From Neobacillus sp. SuZ13 (GTDB lineage Bacteria; Bacillota; Bacilli; Bacillales; Cytobacillaceae), in assembly GCF_030123365.1 (NCBI RefSeq), contig NZ_CP126107.1, positions 3,209,501 to 3,273,500 on the forward strand: DNA of 64,000 nucleotides, given 5' to 3'. Below the pieces are notes generated by a model. That model saw only the letters and a list, made by a program, of their open reading frames with translations, did not search any database and was not told the DNA's origin. Shown here piece after piece: positions 28,596 through 37,494 of the stretch (position 1 is the stretch's first letter; each line of letters opens with the position of its first letter). The translations under genes were made by a program, and so were the position numbers.

Positions 28596-28661
28596 CCTTC
28601 CGGAGTTATTTCAGGTGGAGATGTGACGGTTGTAGCTAAATGGCTGTCAGAGAAAAAGTAA
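28593..28661 (+). pseudogene. possible C-terminal remnant of an unidentified gene
   Basis: The plus strand reads about 22 sensible codons (SGVISGGDVTVVAKWLSEKK, stop TAA) with no start. It begins just where the GMC homology breaks and is followed by a strong terminator. It looks like the tail of a deleted gene fused at a deletion junction. The parent family is not identified. Confidence 0.4.
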
Positions 28662-28685
28662 CACCTTCTTCTTAAAAGGACATAG

Positions 28686-28734
28686 AAAAAGCAATGCCTT
28701 TACCCTTTATTTGGGTATATTGCATTGCTTTTTG
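28686..28734 (+). terminator. stem-loop terminator after the remnant
   Basis: AAAAGCAATGC pairs with GCATTGCTTTT around a loop containing a second small stem, followed by T-rich bases. Confidence 0.8.
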
Positions 28735-28831
28735 TTTTGCTCAGCCGTTTTTACAGATGCATTAGACTAAATTATTTTCTTGTAATCAAGGAATTAGATG
28801 CTAATCAAATCAGCTACATTCTTAGCCTTTA

Positions 28832-29917
28832 TTATTTAGGGCTGAATGTTTTTAATTCAGCAAGAGTTCCAGGAACTTTTAAAGCTCCAGACTTAATTTT
28901 ACCTATCCAATCAGTAACAGCTTTATCAATAGCATCTTTATTTTTAGCCTTAGCATTAATAGGAGATAAACCTACACCATTTTCAGTTAATCCGTAAAGT
29001 ATATTTTTCCCACCAGGGAAATTACCATTTTGTGCTTTTTGAGCAGTATCTTGTACGGCTACGTCAACACGCTTAAGAGCAGATGTAAGAACAACATCAG
29101 GACCCATGTCGTTTTGGTCACGGTCTACACCAATAGCCCAAATTTCACGGTTGGGGTCTTTTTTCTTTAAATCCACTGCTTCTTTGAATAACCCATTACC
29201 AGTGCCTCCAGCTGCGTGGAAGATTACATCCGCCCCAGTAGAATACATTTTAGAAGCAATATTTTGACCAACCTCTGATTTGTCAAAAGCACCAGCATAT
29301 TGAACATCAACTTTTACAGAAGGTTTTGCAGCTTTTATACCGGCTAAGAAACCCGCTTGGAAACGTTCAATTACAGCATTTTCCATACCTCCGATAAAGC
29401 CAATATGATCAGTCTTCGTTGTTAGTGCTGCTGCAACCCCAGCAAGGAAAGCTGCTTCTTGCTCTTTAAAAAGAATACTTGCAACATTTGGCTCTTTAAC
29501 TTCAGAATCAATAATAGCAAATTTATGATCCTTTTGTTGTTTTGCAACCTCATCTACTGCACTTTGCATTAAGAATCCTATACCAAATACTAAATCAAAA
29601 CCTTGACGTGCAAGGGTATTTAAATTTGTCACATAATCAGCATCAGAAGTGGATTGAAGATAATCATATCCACCTTTACCTTTAGTCAAATTGTTATCTT
29701 TGCCAAAAGCTTGAAGACCTTCCCAAGCAGATTGGTTAAATGATTTGTCATCAATACCTCCAATATCAGTAACCATTCCTACTGAGAATCCTTTTGCTTT
29801 GTTTCCACCAGTAGGTGTATTGTTTTTTGTGTTGTTAGTATTTTTTCCGCATGCACCTAAAAGCGTTCCAGCTGCAAGCAAAAGCGATATTGCAATACCC
29901 ATTTTACGCTTTTCCAA
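28832..29917 (-). CDS. BMP-family substrate-binding lipoprotein (purine nucleoside receptor type)
   Basis: The 361-residue lipoprotein (signal ending LLGACGKN) belongs to the BmpA/Med/NupN family: FSVGMVTDIGGIDDKSFNQSAWEGL near the N-terminus (shown in the sequence at residues 44-68), GFIGGMENAVIERFQAGF and HAAGGTGNGLF. Members bind nucleosides for ABC importers such as NupNOPQ. No ATPase or permease gene follows in the window, so it is orphaned or works with a remote transporter. TTG start with AGGGGG nine bases before it. Confidence 0.88.
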   Translation of the reverse strand: MEKRKMGIAISLLLAAGTLLGACGKNTNNTKNNTPTGGNKAKGFSVGMVTDIGGIDDKSFNQSAWEGLQAFGKDNNLTKGKGGYDYLQSTSDADYVTNLNTLARQGFDLVFGIGFLMQSAVDEVAKQQKDHKFAIIDSEVKEPNVASILFKEQEAAFLAGVAAALTTKTDHIGFIGGMENAVIERFQAGFLAGIKAAKPSVKVDVQYAGAFDKSEVGQNIASKMYSTGADVIFHAAGGTGNGLFKEAVDLKKKDPNREIWAIGVDRDQNDMGPDVVLTSALKRVDVAVQDTAQKAQNGNFPGGKNILYGLTENGVGLSPINAKAKNKDAIDKAVTDWIGKIKSGALKVPGTLAELKTFSPK

Positions 29918-30807
29918 GTTATTATACCCCCTAAATCATTTTGTTAGATTTTTAGTACAATTCCATTTTTATAATCATAAAAAAACACTGGTACATCAAA
30001 ACACTAAACTTGTCCGCTCTACTATAGTATACGAACATAGAAAAGATTCATCCGTTTCTCCACTTTTTTGCTTAAAGATACCCGTAAAAATAGTATGACA
30101 AAATTTTTTTAAGGGTATTCGTAGTGCCAATTTAATTGTATTACTTTCGTAACTTTAATCCATATTAAGTACATACCAAGGACCCCTATGAAATCTTGGT
30201 AATGATTAAATCCATTCTTGTACGCTCAGGAATGGATTTTTTATGTTCTTTATACTTTTTCTAGATTTACAATATGGTTAAAAGGACATTAAGTTACAAA
30301 CGGTAAGGCTTCAATTAAGATCGAAATTAAAATGGAATTCATCTGTAAAAAGGTACAGATTGGTCGACTACTTCTGCGCCTAAAGAAGAATATGTTTTTA
30401 GAGGATATTAAAAGAGCCACCGAATTTTCGGTGGCTCTATCTGCCTATAAAAAAGTAGTAAATTTAAATTACTGCTCCAAGAACAAGCGCTATTTGAGGA
30501 ATGGTGCTTTCCCATGAAGGATAAATTGGGTTTTATTTTATAGACTTCGGCGGAAAATCGGACAAACGGGTTCTCACCCTTCTTTTGCCCTTATTATGGT
30601 ATAAATTTTAATAAAGAACCCATAAAAATGTATTTGGAACTAGTACTAAACAGCCGACACTTTCTATAAAATAAAAAAAACAATACTTTACAAAAGGTTA
30701 ACATCCATTCAACTATTTCTTAGTATTTACTGGATAAAATGTAACTATAGCAATTCCTAATCAATGGTTCATTTTAATAAGTAATTTTCAAATTGGGAGG
30801 TAGTTGT
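29918..30807. other. 890-bp region without a recognised gene
   Basis: It holds two strong stem-loops: one at 30208-30242 (aaatccattc / gaatggattt plus T run, plus direction) and one at 30413-30438 (12-bp perfect stem agagccaccgaa / ttcggtggctct, T-rich only in the minus direction). Neither has an obvious gene before it. Short open frames here lack ribosome sites. I see nothing else identifiable. Confidence 0.5.
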
Positions 30808-30909
30808 ATGAATAATTTTCTAAATATTCTGTTTTTGTTTTTTATTTCAGCAGCCTTTATTCGGATTTTTTATTACTCTTTTTTTAAATCAAAATCTAAT
30901 AGACATTGA
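30808..30909 (+). CDS. 33-residue hydrophobic membrane peptide
   Basis: ATG 30808 follows GGGAGGTAGTTGT, a good ribosome site. The peptide is one hydrophobic helix (NILFLFFISAAFIRIFYYSFF) with a short basic tail ending SNRH, so probably a small single-pass membrane protein. I recognise no family. It is too short for standard gene calling. Confidence 0.5.
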   Translation: MNNFLNILFLFFISAAFIRIFYYSFFKSKSNRH

Positions 30910-31010
30910 GAGGTTATTTTGCGGTAGATGTATCTTTTCATTTAATCACATTCACCTAAATTTCCGCAGCTTTGCCATATCCATGCCTTACACCACTGAT
31001 TAATAAACAA

Positions 31011-31040
31011 AAAAAGAAACCCTTTTGGGCCTCTTTGGTT
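31011..31040 (-). terminator. terminator of the teichuronic acid operon
   Basis: In the minus direction AAAGAGGCCC pairs with GGGTTTCTTT (A4 loop) and runs into T7, 25 bp beyond tuaH. Confidence 0.75.
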
Positions 31041-31064
31041 GAAAACTTACTAGGTTGTTCTAAA

Positions 31065-32231
31065 CTAAACTAATAAAAACATGTCCTCAAATACTTCGTT
31101 CCAATTTTTTGATTTAGCAAGTTTCTTTCGCCTGCTAATAAGAATTTCATCATTTATAGTACCTTCTAATTGTTCGCATATCTTAATAAATTGGTTCGTA
31201 TTATTGGTGTCTAAATGAGCATAAATAGATTCCTCAGCATATTTTTTCGTAGAGGGCAAATGCATGCCAAGAACCGACTTCCCCGCTGCCAAAAACTCAA
31301 ATAACTTTAATGGAAAGACAGCTTGATTATATTGAGAGGATTTGTATGGCATGATTCCTATATCAATTAAGTTCATATATTTGGGGACATCGCAAGGTGC
31401 GACACTCCCAGTCCATATAACATTCCTCTCAGTTAATAATTCTTTAAATTTTGGATGATCATTCGTACCATCTGGACCTACAAATAGAAAAAGCCACTCT
31501 CGTTTTTTTTGTGCTACTTCCTTAATTAAATCAAAATCTAACTTTGGTTTAATTCCTCCAATAAATCCTAAAACCGTTCCGTCAAAATTATCAGGCAGAA
31601 TATTCGTCATTTGTGTTAGATTTTTAGCAAACATATCAAATTCTACCCCATTTTCAAAGGTGAACACCTTTTCCTTCGAACCTACCTTTTCTACTACTCT
31701 CGTACTTAGATATTCAGAGGTACATGTGATCTTATCTGCCCTTTGAATAATTCGATTTTCTGCTCTGGATATGATGTTCTTTCTAAAATTTGCTATGATT
31801 GAGGTTTTCCCATTGATCGGAGAAGTCCATAAATCACTGCAATCATAAATAACTGTATTCCAAGAAAAGCTGTCTGAAAGTAATGGGAATCCAGGAAAAG
31901 TATACCATAAATTAACAGTATACTTTTCCTGAGCTTCTTTTAAATATTGAAATAATGGCTGCAGCTTAGTTTTATGAAATTGATCAATATAGCGTCCAAA
32001 CCGAAACACTTTATGTGGTAATACATCTTGAATCGTCCATTGTTTTATTCCATTTGACAATCTAGTGAACGGCTCCTTTTTTTGTGTCGGCGTCGGACAT
32101 AACCAGATGACCTCTTTTGTTTCAGGATGATTCTGTAGGAATTCAGCAAGCCGGTGTCTTCGGTACCGTAACTGGTCCTGTGCCCACTCCCCTGTTGCCA
32201 CCATGATATGGATACTCTTCATTTGTCCCAT
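31065..32231 (-). CDS. tuaH: teichuronic acid glycosyltransferase TuaH
   Basis: The 388-residue GT-B protein with Rossmann-like halves has TVLGFIGGIKPKLDFDLI, FLFVGPDGTND and the donor-binding end MPYKSSQYNQAVFPLKLFEF. Length and place as last gene of the operon match B. subtilis TuaH (about 397 residues), a transferase of the GlcA-GalNAc polymer. Which sugar it transfers cannot be told. It starts 6 bp after tuaG. Confidence 0.85.
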   Translation of the reverse strand: MGQMKSIHIMVATGEWAQDQLRYRRHRLAEFLQNHPETKEVIWLCPTPTQKKEPFTRLSNGIKQWTIQDVLPHKVFRFGRYIDQFHKTKLQPLFQYLKEAQEKYTVNLWYTFPGFPLLSDSFSWNTVIYDCSDLWTSPINGKTSIIANFRKNIISRAENRIIQRADKITCTSEYLSTRVVEKVGSKEKVFTFENGVEFDMFAKNLTQMTNILPDNFDGTVLGFIGGIKPKLDFDLIKEVAQKKREWLFLFVGPDGTNDHPKFKELLTERNVIWTGSVAPCDVPKYMNLIDIGIMPYKSSQYNQAVFPLKLFEFLAAGKSVLGMHLPSTKKYAEESIYAHLDTNNTNQFIKICEQLEGTINDEILISRRKKLAKSKNWNEVFEDMFLLV

Positions 32232-32237
32232 CCCTTT

Positions 32238-32996
32238 TTATATTCTTTTTAGTACAGCATGAAAGGCATAATGAGAAAAACACCAAAAAGCTTTCATAAC
32301 ATTTAGCTTTTCAACTTTACGATACACAAACCAATTCATCTTTGCTGCTTTCCACTTGTTTCTTGAAATAGATGGATTTCCTATTCGGTACTCCGCTAAA
32401 TTTTCATTTAATCCGTATGCATTGATCCCTTTTTTTAATATGGAAAGCCAGGTAGCTAAATCCTGTCTTGTTCGTATGTTAGGCATCTGAATATCGCCTG
32501 CCATCTCTCGATCAATCATGACTGTTAAGCATCCAATAATCGTATTCTTTAACATATCATTGTAGGAAATTTGCTCGGGGGCAGATATCTGTTTATTTAA
32601 CAGTACTCCCTCATTGGTTACTAATTCATAACCGGTAAATGTAAAAGCAAATTTGTTAGTTTGCATGAAAGAAAGTTGTTTTTGTAATTTTTCTGGTTTC
32701 CAGCAATCATCACTATCAAGAAATGCTACATATCTGCCCTTTGCATGCTGTAAAGCTGTGTTTCGGGCAACAGCTGCCCCGCCATTCTGAGTTAAATAAA
32801 TGACATGTATTCTATCATCTTCTTTATTAAAACGTTCTAATATATCGGGTGTATTATCAGAAGAACAATCATCGACTATAATCATTTCCCAGTTTTGATA
32901 GGTTTGCTTTCTTACAGAATTGATTGTCTGCTCGATAAATAAACTTGCATTATATGAAGGTGTTATTATCGAGATCAGTGGCTGCTGTGGGCTCAT
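32238..32996 (-). CDS. tuaG: family-2 glycosyltransferase TuaG
   Basis: The 252-residue cytosolic GT-A enzyme begins LISIITPSYNASLFIEQTI and has EMIIVDDCSSDNT and VAFLDSDDCWKPEKL (DxD nucleotide-sugar/metal site). The length equals B. subtilis TuaG (252). It acts in building the teichuronic acid repeat unit on undecaprenyl phosphate. It sits between tuaF and tuaH with short gaps. Confidence 0.9.
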   Translation of the reverse strand: MSPQQPLISIITPSYNASLFIEQTINSVRKQTYQNWEMIIVDDCSSDNTPDILERFNKEDDRIHVIYLTQNGGAAVARNTALQHAKGRYVAFLDSDDCWKPEKLQKQLSFMQTNKFAFTFTGYELVTNEGVLLNKQISAPEQISYNDMLKNTIIGCLTVMIDREMAGDIQMPNIRTRQDLATWLSILKKGINAYGLNENLAEYRIGNPSISRNKWKAAKMNWFVYRKVEKLNVMKAFWCFSHYAFHAVLKRI

Positions 32997-33007
32997 AAAA
33001 TAACCTC

Positions 33008-33697
33008 CTATTCAAATGACTGTTCCTTGAAAATGACGGGAAAAACGATCCATAGAAAGCTTAATGTTACGCCCAATAATATCCCTAATACTGCTCTTTC
33101 CTTTGAGTTGAAGGCTCTATTTTCAGTATTTATTGCATTTATATCAGCGGGTTTTAATAATTTGGCTGGTTTCATGTCAAATAGAGCTGTATTAAGTTCA
33201 TAAATGAAGCGTTGCTGGTCTGCTTTTGCCTCAGGACCTACTTCTTCACTCGTTATGGTTTTCTTATAGTCTTGAATGAATTTCTGTTTTTTATCGAATT
33301 GTTCTTTATCGAGCTTCATAAAGGCACGTGTAATTTTGTTTAGTACTTTGGCGGTGCTTTCCTCTGAATGATCTGTATACGAAAGGTTAATTATCTTACC
33401 CGGACCTGCAGTAACTTGTAAATTCGTACCAATTTGCTCAAACTTTTCTTCCCATAGATCATTCAAATGTTCTTCAACAAAAGGGGTTTCAGTTAGCAAA
33501 ATGATTACACTTCTAGGATCATTTAAATCTGGATTATCATAGTTTCCTAAGGTAAGGGTTGTTTCTAATGTATAACTTGATTTCTCTTGTCCCACGGGAA
33601 GAAGCCATCCAATTACGCCCAGCAATATGGTAGTTGCTAATAATATTAAGAAGTATTTGTTCATTCTTTCTTTTAAACGTTGAATCATATGTCCCAT
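33008..33697 (-). CDS. tuaF: Wzz-like chain-length/membrane protein TuaF
   Basis: The 229-residue protein has an N-terminal helix (YFLILLATTILLGVIGWLLP), a charged extracytoplasmic domain and a C-terminal helix (AVLGILLGVTLSFLWIVFP). This is the polysaccharide co-polymerase plan of Wzz/YveK proteins that set polymer length, and matches B. subtilis TuaF (226). It lacks a fused tyrosine kinase. Confidence 0.82.
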   Translation of the reverse strand: MGHMIQRLKERMNKYFLILLATTILLGVIGWLLPVGQEKSSYTLETTLTLGNYDNPDLNDPRSVIILLTETPFVEEHLNDLWEEKFEQIGTNLQVTAGPGKIINLSYTDHSEESTAKVLNKITRAFMKLDKEQFDKKQKFIQDYKKTITSEEVGPEAKADQQRFIYELNTALFDMKPAKLLKPADINAINTENRAFNSKERAVLGILLGVTLSFLWIVFPVIFKEQSFE

Positions 33698-33711
33698 TTG
33701 AACCTTGCTCC

Positions 33712-35157
33712 TTAGTAGGATTTTTCTTGTTGATGTTGATTTTTTGTGTCTTTAAGCACAGAAACCGTCGAAATAACTAATCCTAGAAATACCCAATGAA
33801 AAAATAGATTACTAATAGAGCTCGGACTGATACTCGAAACAGCAAATCCAATTAGCCCCAACATACACGCTTCAAGTAATGCTTTTTGGTTTCTATTTCT
33901 TCCAACTCTATAAAATTTGTAAAGACGTATGAAAAGATAGGCATACATAGTTATGTAACCAAGTAAAATACCAATTCCGAAATTACCCATAATTTCCGCA
34001 AGCCAATTATGAACTTCTACAACATGATTAGTTGGATAGATGGATTCGTTTTTTAAATAGAATGAGATATTGCCTGCTCCCACCCCGAATCCGAAGCTAT
34101 CTAATATGTAGTGAAGGGTATTCTTCAGTAAATTTAATCTTGCTATATTAGATGGAAGCATTCCGTTACTAAGATTAATGGTTGAAGCGTTAAACAAATC
34201 GACTAACTTGCCGAAAAATACAATCGTACTCAATAGAAATACGGTTGATCCGATAATAACGGCTATTTTCTTTAAAAATCTCGGAAGAAGGATAAACATA
34301 TAAACAAGTAATCCAATCATTACACCGAGCAAACTTGCCCGTGATTCTGTCAAATAAATGAGATACACACAAATAATGGCCAGAAGTAAACTGGTTGTTT
34401 TCAAAAATACATATTTACTATTCTTTGTTAAAGATAGATAAAAAAAGAAAGATATAGTAAGAAACGTGGCAAAATCATTCTGATTAAAGAAAACAGATGT
34501 TGGAAATGACAGCTTGTACTCAGGACCTCCATACAAAGTTGAGGTAGGCAGCTGGATGTGAGCAAAATGATTGATCAATCCAATCACCATTAAAAAGACT
34601 GTCATAAACATCCAGATTCCATAAAACAAGAACAAACTAGTCATTTTTCTAAAGGTAAAGACGGCCAAAAAGACAAACATTATTCCCATACCCAAAAGAA
34701 TTAACGACTTAATACCCTCTATAATTGATTTTGCCCAAAGTAGTGATACCGATCCATAAGCCATCCAAAACAGTAGAAAAAGCATTATCCCTTTTACATT
34801 TACTTGATTCCAAAATTGAGGAAGATTCCTTTCTTTCATTGCATGAAACAAAAAGACTATAACTGCTGCGATCAGAACCAAGCGATACAAAAATATGCTA
34901 AAAAATCCAACATGAATGTTTAGAACTGATTGATTAAGAAATGTTGTCATGACTAATAAATACATAATGGTGGGAAATTGCGGTTTATTAATAACTTTGA
35001 TTCTTACAAGCAATGTAAAAATGATAATCATCCATAACCCAAGAAAAATCATCATTTCTATCTGCATTTCAACAAGTGAATAGGCAATGGCAAATCCTAC
35101 TAAGAGAAAAGCTGACACACCTGTTGCTGGTTTAACTAGTGGATTACTTTGCATCAA
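33712..35157 (-). CDS. tuaE: O-antigen ligase/polymerase-like membrane protein TuaE
   Basis: The 481-residue protein has about twelve hydrophobic helices and the Wzy_C-type loop with FGFGVGAGNISFYLK and VVEVHNWLAEIMGNFGI. It is the likely polymerase of teichuronic acid. Position and length match B. subtilis TuaE (488). Unlike B. subtilis, an epimerase gene separates it from tuaD. Confidence 0.85.
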   Translation of the reverse strand: MMQSNPLVKPATGVSAFLLVGFAIAYSLVEMQIEMMIFLGLWMIIIFTLLVRIKVINKPQFPTIMYLLVMTTFLNQSVLNIHVGFFSIFLYRLVLIAAVIVFLFHAMKERNLPQFWNQVNVKGIMLFLLFWMAYGSVSLLWAKSIIEGIKSLILLGMGIMFVFLAVFTFRKMTSLFLFYGIWMFMTVFLMVIGLINHFAHIQLPTSTLYGGPEYKLSFPTSVFFNQNDFATFLTISFFFYLSLTKNSKYVFLKTTSLLLAIICVYLIYLTESRASLLGVMIGLLVYMFILLPRFLKKIAVIIGSTVFLLSTIVFFGKLVDLFNASTINLSNGMLPSNIARLNLLKNTLHYILDSFGFGVGAGNISFYLKNESIYPTNHVVEVHNWLAEIMGNFGIGILLGYITMYAYLFIRLYKFYRVGRNRNQKALLEACMLGLIGFAVSSISPSSISNLFFHWVFLGLVISTVSVLKDTKNQHQQEKSY

Positions 35158-35178
35158 ACTTCCTTCTCCTTTTTCAAA

Positions 35179-36120
35179 TTAACCATTTAGTGATAGTGGT
35201 TGTTTATCCTTTGAGAACCGCAGGGTCTCATGTAAACCTTCGTAAAGACTGATAGACGGCTCCCAATTTAGTATTGCTTTTGTTTCTTCATTGGCAAGAA
35301 TACTATGTCGAATATCGCCTGGACGTTCTTGTTTATAGATTGGGTACAGATTGGAACCAGCAGCTTCTTTCATCGTTTCAAACAACTCATTAATAGAAAT
35401 GCATGTGCCAGATGACACTTGAACACAGATATTTTCCTTTGCATGAAGTGCTTTTACATTTGCAGCTGCCACATCTTTAACAAAAATAAAATCTCTCGTT
35501 TGCTCTCCATCTCCATAAATAATTGGTGCTCTGTTTTCGGTAAGTTGATTTGAAAAAATAGCTACAACTCCCCCTTCACCCTTTGCGTCTTGTCTTGGTC
35601 CATATACATTGCTATAGCGCAAAATACTATATGGCAGTTGAAACAGTTCACAAGACATTTTTAAATAATTTTCAACAGATAACTTTGTAAGTCCATATGG
35701 TGATTCCGGCTGAGTTGGATGTGAGATGGTAACAGGCAATGAAACCGGGTTTCCATACACCGCTGCAGACGAAGCAAATACAAATCTTTTCACCTTTGAT
35801 TCAATCGCTGCTTTTATAATGTGCAGCGATCCCTTAATATTTACTTTTTCATCAAATAGAAAGTCCTTAACAGACTCGGCCACACTTACTTGAGCCGCTT
35901 GGTGAATAATATAATCAGGACTAAGAGAAACAATTAATTCAATGACACTAGGATGGGTAATGTCGTGGTTATATACTTCAATAGGTAAGTGATCGATGTT
36001 TTCTTGTCTACCTGTAGAAAAATTATCAATCACTGTAACTATGAAATCATTTTGAAGTAATTCCTCTACTATATGGGAGCCAATAAATCCCGCACCGCCA
36101 GTAACTATTACTCTACTCAT
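35179..36120 (-). CDS. UDP-sugar 4-epimerase inserted in the tua operon
   Basis: The 313-residue extended SDR has VIVTGGAGFIGSHIVEELL, the catalytic Ser/Tyr/Lys in FASSAAVYGNP and SPYGLTKLSVENY, and YGDGEQTRDFIFVKDVA. It belongs to the GalE-like UDP-hexose 4-epimerases. In this operon it probably supplies UDP-GalNAc (from UDP-GlcNAc), or possibly UDP-GalA from the TuaD product. No epimerase sits between tuaD and tuaE in B. subtilis, so this is a lineage-specific addition. It lies 12 bp after tuaD and 21 bp before tuaE. Confidence 0.87.
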   Translation of the reverse strand: MSRVIVTGGAGFIGSHIVEELLQNDFIVTVIDNFSTGRQENIDHLPIEVYNHDITHPSVIELIVSLSPDYIIHQAAQVSVAESVKDFLFDEKVNIKGSLHIIKAAIESKVKRFVFASSAAVYGNPVSLPVTISHPTQPESPYGLTKLSVENYLKMSCELFQLPYSILRYSNVYGPRQDAKGEGGVVAIFSNQLTENRAPIIYGDGEQTRDFIFVKDVAAANVKALHAKENICVQVSSGTCISINELFETMKEAAGSNLYPIYKQERPGDIRHSILANEETKAILNWEPSISLYEGLHETLRFSKDKQPLSLNG

Positions 36121-36132
36121 TAGAAAAACCTC

Positions 36133-37467
36133 CTATATTGCCTTTGATTTAATAGATTTTGATTGGATGGCTGGTCTTCCAACGGAAAGGTACGTAAATC
36201 CATATTGTTTCATCAACTCTAAGTCAAAGAGATTTCGGCCATCCACCATCAGAGGCTGATTCATTAATTGCTTTACTAAAGGTAAATCTAATGTTTTTAC
36301 ATCCTGCCAATCAGTTAAGATCATGCAAGCATCTGTATCCCGAATGGTTTCATATATATCCTCTGAATAGGTGCACTGATATCCGATCTGTTTTTTTGCT
36401 TCTACGATCGCGATTGGATCATATGCCTTAACAACAGCACCCTGCTCTGTTAAGTAAGGAATAATATCCAAAGCAGGAGAAGAACGAATATCATCGGTAT
36501 CTGGTTTAAACGCTAATCCTAGTACACTAATGGTTTTTCCATTTAAGGAACCTAATGCGCGTATCAATTTTTTCACCAGCTGCACCCTTTGCCCTTCGTT
36601 TGTATCAATCACTGCTTTGATTAATTTGAAATTGTAGCCACAATCCTCCGCAATGTGCAGAAGTGCAGCGGTATCTTTAGGAAAACAGGATCCGCCAAAT
36701 CCAACTCCTGCCTGTAAAAATTTATTGCCAATCCTGCTGTCTAGACCAATGCCTGCGGACACTTTTGTAACGTCAGCTCCAACCCGTTCACAAATATTCG
36801 CTATATCATTAATAAAAGAAATCTTAGTAGCCAAAAATGCATTGGCAGCATATTTAATGATTTCGGCTGTTTCTATCGAGGCTTTTACTATATTTGCTGT
36901 GAAGGGCTGATGAATTTCTGCAATTATTTGATAAGCTTTTTCGCTCGTAGTGCCAATGACTGCGCGCTCCATATTCATCGTATCCTTAATCGCTGTACCT
37001 TCTCTTAAAAATTCAGGATTGGAGACGACGTCAAAAAGATGGTTTCCGTTGTCGTATTCTTTAATCAAGGATTCTATTAATTTTCCAGTACCGACGGGAA
37101 CTGTACTTTTGGTGACAATTACTTTGTAACCATTTAAATTTTCACCAATCGATTTAGCAACTTGCTTTATATACGTTAAGTCAGCTTTACCTGATGATGT
37201 CATTGGTGTCCCGACTGCAATAAAAATGACATCAGCATCCTGGATTTCTTTATTGATATTAGCGCTAAATGTAAGTGTTCCTTTCCGGACATTTTTGAGG
37301 ACCAGTTCTTTTAATCCTGGCTCATAAATTGGCATGATTCCCTTTATGAGATCATTAATTTTCAATTGATCAATATCACAACAAGTAACCTGATTGCCTG
37401 AATCAGCAAAACATGTACCTGAAACGAGGCCAACATAACCAGTTCCAATAACAGCTATTTTTTTCAT
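36133..37467 (-). CDS. tuaD: UDP-glucose 6-dehydrogenase
   Basis: The 444-residue enzyme oxidises UDP-glucose to UDP-glucuronate with 2 NAD+. It has KKIAVIGTGYVGLVSGTC (NAD site), FIAVGTPM, the catalytic Cys in GVGFGGSCFPKDTAAL, and VLGLAFKPDTDDIRSSPA. GGAAGG lies ten bases before ATG 37467; the frame is open three codons further to a TTG. In B. subtilis TuaD is activated by tyrosine phosphorylation. It supplies GlcA for teichuronic acid. Confidence 0.94.
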   Translation of the reverse strand: MKKIAVIGTGYVGLVSGTCFADSGNQVTCCDIDQLKINDLIKGIMPIYEPGLKELVLKNVRKGTLTFSANINKEIQDADVIFIAVGTPMTSSGKADLTYIKQVAKSIGENLNGYKVIVTKSTVPVGTGKLIESLIKEYDNGNHLFDVVSNPEFLREGTAIKDTMNMERAVIGTTSEKAYQIIAEIHQPFTANIVKASIETAEIIKYAANAFLATKISFINDIANICERVGADVTKVSAGIGLDSRIGNKFLQAGVGFGGSCFPKDTAALLHIAEDCGYNFKLIKAVIDTNEGQRVQLVKKLIRALGSLNGKTISVLGLAFKPDTDDIRSSPALDIIPYLTEQGAVVKAYDPIAIVEAKKQIGYQCTYSEDIYETIRDTDACMILTDWQDVKTLDLPLVKQLMNQPLMVDGRNLFDLELMKQYGFTYLSVGRPAIQSKSIKSKAI

Positions 37468-37494
37468 CCTTATCAATCCTTCCAGTTCTTATTA

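Noticed and set aside
30332..30517. 61-codon plus-strand frame
   Set aside because: It has no ribosome site and crosses a perfect 12-bp hairpin; the sequence shows no protein-like pattern.
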